Shown here: positions 8,048 through 16,631 of the stretch, piece by piece
How the letters are laid out: every line of letters begins with the position of its first letter
Numbering within the stretch: the stretch's first letter is position 1
Origin: Candidatus Gugararchaeum adminiculabundum
GTDB taxonomy: Archaea; Micrarchaeota; Micrarchaeia; Burarchaeales; Gugararchaeaceae
Length of the DNA: 64,000 nucleotides
NCBI GenBank assembly: GCA_902384795.1
Contig: CABMDC010000018.1
Coordinates: 1-64,000, forward strand
Direction of reading: 5' to 3'
Notes under the pieces: model-generated
What the model was told of the DNA's origin: nothing
The model's database searches: none
Seen by the model: only the letters and a program-made list of their open reading frames with translations
Translations under genes and position numbers: made by a program

Positions 8048-9127
8048 TTACAGGGAATTGATGACCTTTACAACCTGCTCCAAATCAGCCTGGGAAAGCG
8101 AAGCGTGTATGGGAATGCTGAAAACTTCCTGCGCTGCTTTTTCAGCCTCAGGGCATTTTCTCGAGGGAATTGCCGAAAAGCTTGGCTGTTGGTAGACCAG
8201 GCGCGGGTAATAGATTTCGCATCCTATTCCTGCCGCCTTGATTTTTTGCACGATTTCGTCGCGCGTTAGCCGATTGTTTTTGCTGCGAAGAGTATACTGG
8301 TGGTAAACGTGTTTTGAATTCTTGGATTCCTGGGGCTTTACGAGCCAGTCTGCGGTGATGTGCTTGATATAGTAGTCCGCGTTCTTTCTCCTTGTGGAAT
8401 TGAATTTGTCCAGCTTTTTCAGCTGCTCGATTCCAATGGCAGCAGCGATGTTTGTCATCCTATAATTGTAGCCAAGAACCTCGTGTTTGTAGCGCTCCCT
8501 GCTGCCATGCTCGCGCAAAAGCTTGGCGCGCTCGGCGATTTCCTCATTGTTGGTTGTGACCATGCCGCCTTCGCTGGTTGTCATGTTTTTGGTTGGGTAA
8601 AATGAAAAACAGCCGGCATCTCCGATGGAGCCTGCTTTCTTTCCCTCGTAGTCTGAACCATGTGATTGACAAGCATCCTCAATTACCATCAGCCCCTTGC
8701 TTTTTGCAGTGTCCATGATTGCGTCCATTTCGCAGGTGCTTCCGTACAAGTGTACGGGCATAATTGCGCGAGATTTGCTAGTGAGCGCACTGGGAATTTT
8801 AGCCGGGTCAAGGTTGAATGAAATTGGATTGATGTCGGAAAAAGTTGGAGTTGAATTGCAATAAAGGATGCTGTTTGCGCTTGCAATGAATGTGAAAGGG
8901 GTCGTTACGACTTCAGTTCCTGGGCCGATTTTGCACCCGAAAAGCGCGGCGTGCAGGGCGGCGGTTCCGCTGTTGACTGCGACCGCGTATTTCACTCCGA
9001 TGTAGGCGGCAAAGGCTTTTTCAAATTCCTTGACAGATTCGCCCTGGGCGAGCATGCCGGAATCCATTACCTTGAGAACCGCTTTTTTCTCCTCTTCGCC
9101 AATCTGTGGTTTTGCAATGGGAATCAA
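8048..9127 (-). CDS. DegT/DnrJ-family sugar aminotransferase
   Basis: A 359-residue PLP enzyme, paralogous to the one at 760. It carries NSGTAAL near residue 52, EDACQSHG at 150-157, and the PLP lysine Lys180 in FYPTKNMTTSEGG. Its ATG overlaps the stop of the deacetylase gene by 4 bp, so the two are translationally coupled. The N-terminal MIPIAKPQIGEEE is typical of 3- or 4-aminotransferases for UDP- or dTDP-keto sugars. No matching dehydratase lies in this operon, so the keto substrate probably comes from elsewhere in the island. Confidence 0.85.
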   Translation of the reverse strand: MIPIAKPQIGEEEKKAVLKVMDSGMLAQGESVKEFEKAFAAYIGVKYAVAVNSGTAALHAALFGCKIGPGTEVVTTPFTFIASANSILYCNSTPTFSDINPISFNLDPAKIPSALTSKSRAIMPVHLYGSTCEMDAIMDTAKSKGLMVIEDACQSHGSDYEGKKAGSIGDAGCFSFYPTKNMTTSEGGMVTTNNEEIAERAKLLREHGSRERYKHEVLGYNYRMTNIAAAIGIEQLKKLDKFNSTRRKNADYYIKHITADWLVKPQESKNSKHVYHQYTLRSKNNRLTRDEIVQKIKAAGIGCEIYYPRLVYQQPSFSAIPSRKCPEAEKAAQEVFSIPIHASLSQADLEQVVKVINSL

Positions 9128-10032
9128 TCAGACACCTTCCTTTCTTTGCTTTTTGAAGCGAAAACCTCTGCTATCCTTTTTGTCTCGCCAACTAATAAAT
9201 CGCTTTGCGAGCCCAGGGAATTGAGAATTGCCTCTAGATGCTTCAAGCCCGCCCTGCCAGGCTTTCCGCTGAAATCCTGGGGGTCGAAATAGTAATTGGC
9301 AAGCGTGCCCCGCGCCTTCGCGTCCTCAACTGTTTGCTTGAAAAGTGCGACGAATTCTTCCGGCGAATGCTTTGAGCGGGAGGAACGGAAGCAGTGAAAC
9401 GAGTCCAGGGTGTTGAAGGGGTGGCGAGGGCAGGAAGCCACGGGCATTTCAATTATTCCGTTTGTTTCTTTGTAGGGGTTGCCTGCTGATTTGGTGGCTA
9501 TTGCGAGGGTTGAACTGGAGTAGGTGAAGCCGCCTGCTTCCGTTAGGAGAGAATAGACTTCTGAAGAATGCTGGCTTCCGAAATGCGGGGTGCGGAAACC
9601 GACTGGCGAGTAGCCAAGCGCGAGCTCGCAGATTTCAGAGCATTTTGTTATCTCGCCAAGCTTTTCCTGGGAAGTGAGGCTGGAGAATTTTTTCGGGTTC
9701 AGCTCCTCGTTGTTCGGGTGAGAATAGGTGTGATTGATGAGCTCATGGCCGTGGTCAACAAGGGCGCTGTGCTCGCGCTGAAATTTCTCGATCCACATGC
9801 CAACGCAGGCAAAGCTCGCCTTGAACTTGTAGCTGTCGAAAAGCGAGAGAATCGGCTTTAGCTGGGGGATGTCGTCCTTGTAATCGATGTCAAAACTGAT
9901 GGAGACTGCCGCCTTTTTGCCGTTCCAGTCCATGGGCTTTGCCCTGGCCCTGAAGCCGTTGTATGCCCATCCCGGAGCTGCCCGTGTTATCAATGCCCGT
10001 AATGGCCGTATTTTGTAGATATTAGCCCACAT
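9124..10032 (-). CDS. polysaccharide deacetylase (NodB-like)
   Basis: A 302-residue protein with a carbohydrate esterase 4-type domain: SFDIDYKDD (metal and base aspartates) near residue 45, HGHELINHTYSHPN (the HxxxH zinc ligands), and RTPHFG. It probably removes acetyl groups from a cell-surface glycan or a lipid-linked sugar. The ATG at 10032 lies about 30 nt from the centre of a TATA-like box at 10057-10067, so the message is essentially leaderless. A longer reading through an upstream hairpin is unlikely. It is the first gene of the seven-gene minus-strand operon and overlaps the aminotransferase by 4 bp. Confidence 0.75.
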   Translation of the reverse strand: MWANIYKIRPLRALITRAAPGWAYNGFRARAKPMDWNGKKAAVSISFDIDYKDDIPQLKPILSLFDSYKFKASFACVGMWIEKFQREHSALVDHGHELINHTYSHPNNEELNPKKFSSLTSQEKLGEITKCSEICELALGYSPVGFRTPHFGSQHSSEVYSLLTEAGGFTYSSSTLAIATKSAGNPYKETNGIIEMPVASCPRHPFNTLDSFHCFRSSRSKHSPEEFVALFKQTVEDAKARGTLANYYFDPQDFSGKPGRAGLKHLEAILNSLGSQSDLLVGETKRIAEVFASKSKERKVSD

Positions 10033-10033
10033 G

Positions 10034-10067
10034 AGAGTCGAAAGACTCTTTAAAATCTTAAATATAA
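10034..10067. promoter_or_regulatory. divergent promoter with inverted repeat
   Basis: This sits between the minus-strand deacetylase operon and the plus-strand epimerase. A perfect inverted repeat with 6-bp arms AGAGTC and GACTCT and a 4-nt centre covers 10034-10049. An A/T box CTTAAATATAA at 10057-10067 can be read as TATA on both strands: it lies about 30 nt from ATG 10032 on one side and about 25 nt from GTG 10086 on the other. The repeat falls between the box and the minus-strand start, a position where a bound repressor would block transcription. Confidence 0.4.
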
Positions 10068-10085
10068 TAAGTATTCCGTGATTTT

Positions 10086-11057
10086 GTGCTAAATGACAGG
10101 AAAATACTGGTAACAGGCGGAGCCGGGGCCATAGGCTCGAACCTTGTGCGCGCACTGGTGAGCCAGGGAAAGGGAAACAGGGTCACTGTTATTGATGATG
10201 AAAGCGAGGGGACATTTGAGAACATTCGGGATGTGGCGGGCAAAATCACCTATTTGAAAGGGGATATCCGGGATGCGGGGATATTGGACAAAGCTTTTTC
10301 CCAAAATTTTGATTATATTTTCCATTTGGCTGCTGCGTTTGCCAATGAGAAATCAGTGGAGAACCCAAAATTTGACTGTGATGTGAATATTGGCGGAACG
10401 ATAAAGCTTCTGGAAAGGGCGAGGAAAGCAGGGAAGGATGGAAAGAGCGTTGAAAGATTTGTTTATGCAAGCTCAAGCTCGTGCTATGGCCAGCAGGAAA
10501 AACTGCCCCTGAGCGAAGAGGCGAGCATGAACCCCTCAACCCCCTATGCTGTTTCAAAGCTTGCTGGCGAGCAGTATGCGCACTTGTACAGCAAATTGTA
10601 TGGAATGCCAACAGCGAGCATCAGGTACTTCAATTCGTTCGGGCCAGGCGAAAGGCCGGGGAAATACAGGAATGTGATACCGAATTTCTTTAGCCTGGCA
10701 TTGAAAGGGGAGCCGTTGACTATTACTGGAACCGGAGAGGAAACACGCGATTTCACCTATATTTCGGATGTAGTCGATTGCACCATTTTGGCAGCTGAGA
10801 AAAAAGCAGCAATTGGAGAAGTGTTCAATTGTTCTTATGGAAAAGAGAGGAAAATCATCGATGTGGCGAATTCCATAAACAAAATCTGCGGGAATAAAGC
10901 AGGAGTGGTTTTCAAGGAAAGAAGAAGCTGGGACAATGTGACGCGCAGGGGCGCTTCAGTGGAAAAGGCGAAAAAGCTCCTTGGCTTTTCGCCAAAAGTT
11001 GATTTTGAGCAGGGAATTGTGAAAACGTTTGAGTGGTTTAAGAAGATAAAAATCTGA
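10086..11057 (+). CDS. NAD-dependent nucleotide-sugar epimerase/dehydratase (extended SDR)
   Basis: A 323-residue extended short-chain dehydrogenase. The NAD site TGGAGAIGS lies at residues 10-18, the active-site Tyr154 and Lys158 in YAVSK, and a Ser-rich SSSSCYGQ before them. It resembles UDP-glucose/UDP-glucuronate 4-epimerases (GalE-like). The start is GTG 10086, about 25 nt from a TATA box, so it is probably leaderless. It leads an operon with a glycosyltransferase and a nucleotide-sugar dehydrogenase. The exact sugar cannot be decided; a 4-epimerase for UDP-GlcNAc or its uronate fits the context. Confidence 0.8.
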   Translation: MLNDRKILVTGGAGAIGSNLVRALVSQGKGNRVTVIDDESEGTFENIRDVAGKITYLKGDIRDAGILDKAFSQNFDYIFHLAAAFANEKSVENPKFDCDVNIGGTIKLLERARKAGKDGKSVERFVYASSSSCYGQQEKLPLSEEASMNPSTPYAVSKLAGEQYAHLYSKLYGMPTASIRYFNSFGPGERPGKYRNVIPNFFSLALKGEPLTITGTGEETRDFTYISDVVDCTILAAEKKAAIGEVFNCSYGKERKIIDVANSINKICGNKAGVVFKERRSWDNVTRRGASVEKAKKLLGFSPKVDFEQGIVKTFEWFKKIKI

Positions 11058-11067
11058 GCTGGAGAAA

Positions 11068-12342
11068 ATGGAACAAAACAAAAAATCAATTCTTATGATT
11101 GCAAACTTCTTTCCGCCAGTTGTGGGAGGAAGCCCGCTGCGGACGCTTAAGCTGGCGAAACATCTGGCGAAGAAAATGGATGTGACAGTTCTCGCGACTT
11201 CAAACCCACAGGATATCGGAAATCAGGTTGACTGGAAAACTACGCCGAAAAAAGAGGATGGGATAAAAATGCTGAGAGTTTTTTCCCTGGAAATTGGAAC
11301 TTTGATTTATCCGGTTCTTAGGCTGCTGGGAAAGGAAAAGGCAGCGCACGGGAGCGCGCGGAGAAGCTTTTACTGGGTTATGCCGTGCAGGCATTTGGGA
11401 TGGTTTCCGTTTGCGTTTATCAGGGGGAAAATATTTCTGCTCAGGAACAAAGTTGACTGGATTTATGCCGCCTATCCCTCTCCGACTTCGCTGATGCTAG
11501 GCTATTGGCTGTCGCTGATTTTCAGAAAGCCGCTGGTGCTGGATATGCATGATTCCTACTATGGGGTTGTGAAGGAATTTGTGCCAACCCGATTCCACAG
11601 GTGGATTGCAAAATGCATTGAAGGAAGGGTGGCGCGCAGGGCGCAAAAGATTGGAGTGGCAACGCAGAAAATCGCGGATGAGATGATTGAAACGCACAAA
11701 CTGCCGCGCGAGAAGTTCTTCCTGCTTCCCCAGTCAATTGAAACCCAATTGGTGGATGCTGTGAAAATCGGGGCGCGCTCGAATAAATTCACAATCACCT
11801 ACACCGGAGCGTTGAGCGAGGTGCAGAATATTCCTCCGCTTGTGAAAGCAGTGACAAAGCTGGTTGAAGAGGGAAAACTTAGGGAGAATGAAATTCAGGT
11901 GAAAATTGCCGGGCCGGAAAATAAGGTGAAACTTGAGGAGATCAAGGCGCTGGATAAATTTGGATTGGTGGAGTATTTGGGGCTCGTGGGCTATGAAGAA
12001 AGTATTGAGCTGATGAAGGCGTCTGATGTGCTTTTCCTTTCGCTTGCATTTGAGGAGAAACTGAAGTACGCGCACCCGAGCAAAATCTTCGAGTATATTG
12101 CATGCGGAAAGCCGCTGCTTGCTTTCGTGCCTGAAGGGGAGGCATCGAAATTTGTGCGCGAGAACAGGTGCGGGCTGGCAGTCACGGTGAATGATGCCAA
12201 CGAGCTGGCAAAGGCTATTATGCAACTGAAAAGCGATGCAAAACTGCGCCAAGATTTAAGTAATAATTCTGTGAAAACAAGTAAGAGGTATGATTCGGAA
12301 GTTGTTACTGAAGAGTTCATGAGAAAAATAGGTGTGGCATAG
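11068..12342 (+). CDS. GT4-family glycosyltransferase
   Basis: A 424-residue GT-B glycosyltransferase. The N-terminal motif is IANFFPPVVGGSPLRTLKLAK, shortened here to its recognisable core FFPPVVGGS, typical of WbuB/WcaI-like GT4 enzymes. Further on are LVLDMHDSYY, a basic helix rich in Arg near residue 190, ITYTGALSEVQNIPPLV, and a donor site SKIFEYIACGKPLLA with the conserved Glu. It lies 10 nt after the epimerase gene. WbuB-like enzymes transfer N-acetylated amino sugars to a growing O-antigen, which would suit the diacetamido-uronate pathway in this window. The specificity is inferred. Confidence 0.85.
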   Translation: MEQNKKSILMIANFFPPVVGGSPLRTLKLAKHLAKKMDVTVLATSNPQDIGNQVDWKTTPKKEDGIKMLRVFSLEIGTLIYPVLRLLGKEKAAHGSARRSFYWVMPCRHLGWFPFAFIRGKIFLLRNKVDWIYAAYPSPTSLMLGYWLSLIFRKPLVLDMHDSYYGVVKEFVPTRFHRWIAKCIEGRVARRAQKIGVATQKIADEMIETHKLPREKFFLLPQSIETQLVDAVKIGARSNKFTITYTGALSEVQNIPPLVKAVTKLVEEGKLRENEIQVKIAGPENKVKLEEIKALDKFGLVEYLGLVGYEESIELMKASDVLFLSLAFEEKLKYAHPSKIFEYIACGKPLLAFVPEGEASKFVRENRCGLAVTVNDANELAKAIMQLKSDAKLRQDLSNNSVKTSKRYDSEVVTEEFMRKIGVA

Positions 12343-12360
12343 GCGAATTGTGTTGTGATT

Positions 12361-13680
12361 ATGGTGGCTTCGAGATTCAGGAAAATAGGAGTGGTTGGCC
12401 TTGGATACATTGGCACGCCTACTGCGGTTATGTTTGCAAATTCCGGGCTCCAGGTGCTGGGAATCGACGTGGTGAAGGAGAAGGTCGAGGCGATTAACGC
12501 AGGCAAATGTGTGATTGCCGAACCGGGTTTGCCCGAGGCTCTGGCAAAGGCTGTGAAAGATGGAAAATTGCATGCTTCTGCTGATGCTTCTGGGCTGAAG
12601 GAATGCGATGCGGTGATAATCTGCGTTGAAACCCCGCTTGAGGAAAAAACCAAGAATCCGAATTATTCAGCGCTGAAATCAGCTTCTGAAACTGTTGGCA
12701 GAAATTTGAAAAAAGGCGCACTTGTGCTCGTGGAATCAACGCTTGCGCCAGGGACTGCGAAGAACATAGTGATTCCTGCAATTGAAAAGGAAAGCAAATT
12801 GAAAGCAGGGGAAGGGTTCGGATTTGCCCATTGCCCTGAGAGGATAATACCCGGGAAAATGATGAAAGAAATTATTGAAAACGACCGGGTGATTGGCGGC
12901 TATGGCAAAAAGGACGCCCAGGAAGCTGCTGAGCTCTATTACAATTTTGTAAAGGGGAAGATCTACCTCACTAACGAGACTACTGCCGAAGTGGTGAAAG
13001 TGATTGAGAACACTTTCAGGGATGTGAATATTGCATTTGCCAATGAGATTGCGCGGGTATGCGCTTCGCTGGGGGTGAATGTGAATGAGGCGATTGAACT
13101 GGCAAACAAGCACCCGCGCGTGAACATACACCAGCCAGGCGCAGGGGTCGGGGGGCATTGTATCCCAAAAGATCCGTATTTGCTCATGCACAGCGTGGAA
13201 GGGAAATGTGAGACCAAGCTTGTGAAAACTGCGCGGGAAATCAATGAGGGAATGCCGCATTTCACAGTGCAGCTTGTGCAGGATGCGTTCAGGGGGGCGG
13301 GAGCGAATCTGAAAGGCGCCAGGATTGCGATTCTTGGAGTCGCTTACAAGGCGGATACGGACGATTGCAGGGATGCGCCGGCTCTGAAGATAATTAATGA
13401 GCTGAAAGGGTTTGGAGCCGAAGTTATTGCCTATGATTCCTATGTGCATGAAGGAGATAAGAAAAAATTTGGAGTGGAATTTGCCGGGTCTGTTTCAAGC
13501 GCGGTGAAGGGAAGCGATGCAATTGTTATAGTGACTGACCACAGCGAGATAAGAAAAGTTGCACTGATTGAAATTGCCAAACAGGGAATGAGAACCAAGA
13601 TAATTATAGACGGAAGAAACTGTGTGAACAGGAAGGAAGCAGAGGCCAATGGCTTTGTTTTCAGGGCCATTGGAAGATAG
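12361..13680 (+). CDS. UDP-N-acetylhexosamine/UDP-glucose 6-dehydrogenase family
   Basis: A 439-residue NAD-dependent nucleotide-sugar dehydrogenase that oxidises C6 to a uronic acid in two steps. The evidence is GVVGLGYIGTP at the N-terminus (residues 10-20), FAHCPERIIPG near 156-165, and the catalytic Cys267 in GGHCIPKDPY. The C-terminal domain shows ILGVAYKADTDDCRDAPA. Wording around HCPER and GGHCIPKDPY is closer to the WecC/WbpA type (UDP-ManNAc or UDP-GlcNAc dehydrogenase) than to plain UDP-glucose dehydrogenase. ATG 12361 is chosen; GTG 12355 is an alternative. It would supply the uronate for the 760-3396 trio. Confidence 0.85.
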   Translation: MVASRFRKIGVVGLGYIGTPTAVMFANSGLQVLGIDVVKEKVEAINAGKCVIAEPGLPEALAKAVKDGKLHASADASGLKECDAVIICVETPLEEKTKNPNYSALKSASETVGRNLKKGALVLVESTLAPGTAKNIVIPAIEKESKLKAGEGFGFAHCPERIIPGKMMKEIIENDRVIGGYGKKDAQEAAELYYNFVKGKIYLTNETTAEVVKVIENTFRDVNIAFANEIARVCASLGVNVNEAIELANKHPRVNIHQPGAGVGGHCIPKDPYLLMHSVEGKCETKLVKTAREINEGMPHFTVQLVQDAFRGAGANLKGARIAILGVAYKADTDDCRDAPALKIINELKGFGAEVIAYDSYVHEGDKKKFGVEFAGSVSSAVKGSDAIVIVTDHSEIRKVALIEIAKQGMRTKIIIDGRNCVNRKEAEANGFVFRAIGR

Positions 13681-13724
13681 AGGGAGAAGGATGAACTAAT
13701 TTTGGATTTTACTTCTGATTTGCC

Positions 13725-14933
13725 ATGGAATACAAAAAGATTGTTTGGAAAACTTTTCACGAGTTCGAGAGCGAATACTCGATTGAGCCTGTTTGCGAGC
13801 ATGAGAAGGAAGAGTGCAACGGGTGCCCGCTCATGGTTCTGCCCTATGCGAAACAGCTGGAATTGAAGAAAAAACTTCTTGCCCAGCTTTTTGGGAGAAA
13901 AATTGAAATGGAACCTGCCCCGTCTGAATTGGGCTACAGAAACAAGCTGGACTTGAATTATGCTGATGGAATTCTGGGTTTTAAGAGGAAAACAAAGAAT
14001 GAAAAACAAGCTGGAAAAGAAAACAGAAGTGAAGTTTTTGGCGTGAAGAAGTGCTGGCTGATTGATGATGATGCCAATGGATTGATCCGGGGGATTGCAG
14101 GGATTCTGAAAGAAAAAAAGACTGCTAGCGCCGGGATTAGGGAGAAAAAGGAGGGCCTGGGTTTCGTAGTGTTGAGAAAAACTAGGGCAGGGCAGGCGGC
14201 GGTAAACCTGATTTATTTCGGGAAAGTTCCGGAAAAAGAGGCCGGGGCCATTGCTGAAAGAATTCTTTCTGTGACTTCCGGAAGTGGAGATAGAGTAAGA
14301 GTAAAATCTGTAAACATTTTGCTGAACGATTTCTGGGCCGATGCTTCGGAGGGAAGGCGGGTGAAAACATTTGGAGCCCAGACGATTGATGAGCAATTGC
14401 TGGGCAAAAAATTCGCCATGAAGTGCAGCACTTTTTTCCAGACTAATCCCGAGAGCGCTGAAAAGATTTTTGCAGAGGTAAAGGAGTTCATAGGGGGAAA
14501 CGCGAGCGCACTGGACTTGTATTGCGGAGTCGGCACAATTGGAATCTGCGTTGCGGATGCTTGCGGAAAAGTTTTCGGAGTGGAAGTGGTAAAGGAGAGC
14601 ATTGAGCTTGCTGAGCTGAATGCCAGGGAGAATAATGTTACGAATATCTCTTTTGCGTGCGGGCCGGTGAAGGAGTTGCTTGCTGGCTTGGAGCCTGAAT
14701 TTGATGCAATAATTGTTGACCCGCCGAGGAGCGGGCTTGAGGAGAAAACGATTAGGAGGCTGAAGGAGCTTGCGCCTAGGAAAATCGCCTATGTTTCTTG
14801 CAGCCCTGAAACTTTGTGCAGGGACTTGAAAGAGCTTGAACTAATGTATATAGTAAAAAAACTGAAAGGGTTTGACCAGTTCCCGCAGACCACGCACATT
14901 GAAATGCTGTGCCTGCTCGAGAAGAAGAAATGA
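13725..14933 (+). CDS. TrmA/RlmD-family RNA (uracil-5-)-methyltransferase
   Basis: A 402-residue enzyme that methylates C5 of a uracil in tRNA or 23S rRNA using SAM. Iron-sulfur cysteines appear in CEHEKEECNGCPL near the N-terminus and in VKKCWL. The methyltransferase core has LDLYCGVGTIGI, VDPPRSGLEEKTI, and the catalytic-cysteine stretch YVSCSPETLCRDL near the C-terminus. The N-terminal TRAM domain of many bacterial relatives is missing, as in the euryarchaeal enzymes. Family members in Pyrococcus include a tRNA U54 and a 23S rRNA methyltransferase. The sequence does not settle which target this one has. It follows the dehydrogenase but is functionally unrelated to the glycan genes. Confidence 0.9.
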   Translation: MEYKKIVWKTFHEFESEYSIEPVCEHEKEECNGCPLMVLPYAKQLELKKKLLAQLFGRKIEMEPAPSELGYRNKLDLNYADGILGFKRKTKNEKQAGKENRSEVFGVKKCWLIDDDANGLIRGIAGILKEKKTASAGIREKKEGLGFVVLRKTRAGQAAVNLIYFGKVPEKEAGAIAERILSVTSGSGDRVRVKSVNILLNDFWADASEGRRVKTFGAQTIDEQLLGKKFAMKCSTFFQTNPESAEKIFAEVKEFIGGNASALDLYCGVGTIGICVADACGKVFGVEVVKESIELAELNARENNVTNISFACGPVKELLAGLEPEFDAIIVDPPRSGLEEKTIRRLKELAPRKIAYVSCSPETLCRDLKELELMYIVKKLKGFDQFPQTTHIEMLCLLEKKK

Positions 14934-14951
14934 CAAAGATTTTGATTTGGA

Positions 14952-16631
14952 TTAAATGAACCGGTGCCCCTGCGCGAATGAGAAGATTAGGAAAGAAATT
15001 GGAGCCAGCAGAAGCAGGTAGATGACGAATTTCCTGATCTGCCCTTCCTGCACAGCAATCATAAGCGAGGAAAGGACCGAGAAAATCAAAAGATATGCAG
15101 CCATGGCCATTGCCCCGGTTTCAGCAATAGGGGGCTTTTGCACTGCCACTGCTTCTCCTGAGATTGAAGCAAGGCCCAAACCCATTCCGGAAAACAGGTT
15201 CAGGATTGAACCGAGTATGAGCGGGACTAGAATTGCCCCTCCCAGAATGATGGTGTATTTTTGGATTGCGAGCGCAGACTGCCTTTCGCGCACCACCGAG
15301 AAAATTGAAAGGATGTCATCTGCTGTTTCGCGCAAGGCAGTGTAGGTTTCTGCTCCGGTTGAATAACCAAGCATCAGCAGTTTGGCCATGCGATCAAGCA
15401 AAACCGAATCGTTTCTGGAGCTTAGGTCCTCGAGCGCCTGTCCCACATGGGCGTTGGAGCTCAGCTGCTTTGAGGTTATTGCGAGCTCATCCGAAAGCTC
15501 GCCATAGCCTGCCCCTGCCATTGATTTCACAACTTTTTCAAAGGAAGCGCTCTTTTGCAAAGAAGCGGCGTGCATCAGCGCATCCGGCAGGCACTGCTCG
15601 ATCCTGGCGTTCCTTGAATCCGCGGAGTATTCCTGCAAAAGCGCGTAGACAATCGGGAGGGAAAGCGATGCGACTGCAAGGGGAAGCGCGTTGGCATTCA
15701 ATGCGATTCCAGCGCCCAAAATCGCGCAAAATAGGAGCAAAGAAGCAAAGATGAATTTCGCTTCAATGGCCAGCTTTAGGTGCTTCTTTCTCAGCAAAAG
15801 AAAGGGTGGGATTTTCATGCTGAGATAGGCGATCATCAGGATGTTGAACAGGGGAAAAACCAGCACATAGGCGATCCAGACGTTCTTTGCGGAGAATTCG
15901 TTTGAAAGCGCCGCAGTGACAATCAGATAGGCGAAATAGAGCGCTGGCACTATGCAGGAGCAGGGGAGGAACATCAGCCCGGTGAGTGCGGACTGCGCGG
16001 CATAATTCTTGGAGGAATTCTTCTGCGCATCCATCAGCTCTTCTGCCAGGTTCTTGAGCGCCTCGGGCCGACTTCCCTGCTCGTAGGAAACAATCATCTG
16101 GTTTATGGAGCGCGCGAAAATCCGCGAATCGATCCGTTCGGAAAGCGAAACAAGGGCTTCGGGGATGCTTGCCCCTGATTTGATTTCCTTTACTGCCGCA
16201 GCAAAATCCTGGGAAAGGAAATAATCTGCATGTGCTATATGCTCGAGAGTTTTCTCGTAGGGGACCTTCATTCCCAATTCAACCGCTATTGTCCTCAGGA
16301 TGACCGGCAGTTCTGCCTCTGCCTGGAGCGCCTTTCTGCACGCCAGGTGCTTTGGCAGAAGAAGCAAGACGAAATATGCCACTGCGCCCGCAAGAATGGA
16401 ATAGGCAAACGAATTGAGCGCATCGGAAGAAAGAACCAAAAAGCAAAAGAATAGGGAAAGAATGAGAATTAGGAGGCAGGAAAAAAGCGCGAATGAACAA
16501 TAATCATCTGCTGAAATTGTGAGCCCTGCGCGCAACAAATCGATCCTAAGCCCATCTTTTCGTTTGGCACTAGCCGCTCCTGCAAAGGCCCTTGGAGCAA
16601 AATTCTTCACAAGAATCTCAATCGTTTGCAT
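14952..16631 (-). CDS. TadC/GspF-like type II/IV secretion membrane protein
   Basis: A 559-residue membrane protein with two related halves, each a cytoplasmic helical bundle (T2SSF domain) followed by membrane helices. Conserved-looking bundle stretches are GSRPEALKNLAEELMDA in the first half and STGAETYTALRETADDI in the second. Hydrophobic helices cluster near residues 40-90, 230-290, 300-340 and 480-559. The partner ATPase lies immediately upstream and the genes overlap by 14 nt. It would form the inner platform of an archaeal pilus or secretion machine. ATG 16631 is chosen because the earlier in-frame start would extend further into the ATPase gene. No prepilin gene is seen nearby. Confidence 0.8.
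   Translation of the reverse strand: MQTIEILVKNFAPRAFAGAASAKRKDGLRIDLLRAGLTISADDYCSFALFSCLLILILSLFFCFLVLSSDALNSFAYSILAGAVAYFVLLLLPKHLACRKALQAEAELPVILRTIAVELGMKVPYEKTLEHIAHADYFLSQDFAAAVKEIKSGASIPEALVSLSERIDSRIFARSINQMIVSYEQGSRPEALKNLAEELMDAQKNSSKNYAAQSALTGLMFLPCSCIVPALYFAYLIVTAALSNEFSAKNVWIAYVLVFPLFNILMIAYLSMKIPPFLLLRKKHLKLAIEAKFIFASLLLFCAILGAGIALNANALPLAVASLSLPIVYALLQEYSADSRNARIEQCLPDALMHAASLQKSASFEKVVKSMAGAGYGELSDELAITSKQLSSNAHVGQALEDLSSRNDSVLLDRMAKLLMLGYSTGAETYTALRETADDILSIFSVVRERQSALAIQKYTIILGGAILVPLILGSILNLFSGMGLGLASISGEAVAVQKPPIAETGAMAMAAYLLIFSVLSSLMIAVQEGQIRKFVIYLLLLAPISFLIFSFAQGHRFI

Noticed and set aside
15266-15754. Arg-rich plus-strand frame opposite the TadC gene
   Set aside because: Low-complexity Arg/Ser/Pro composition, antisense to a clear T2SSF protein.
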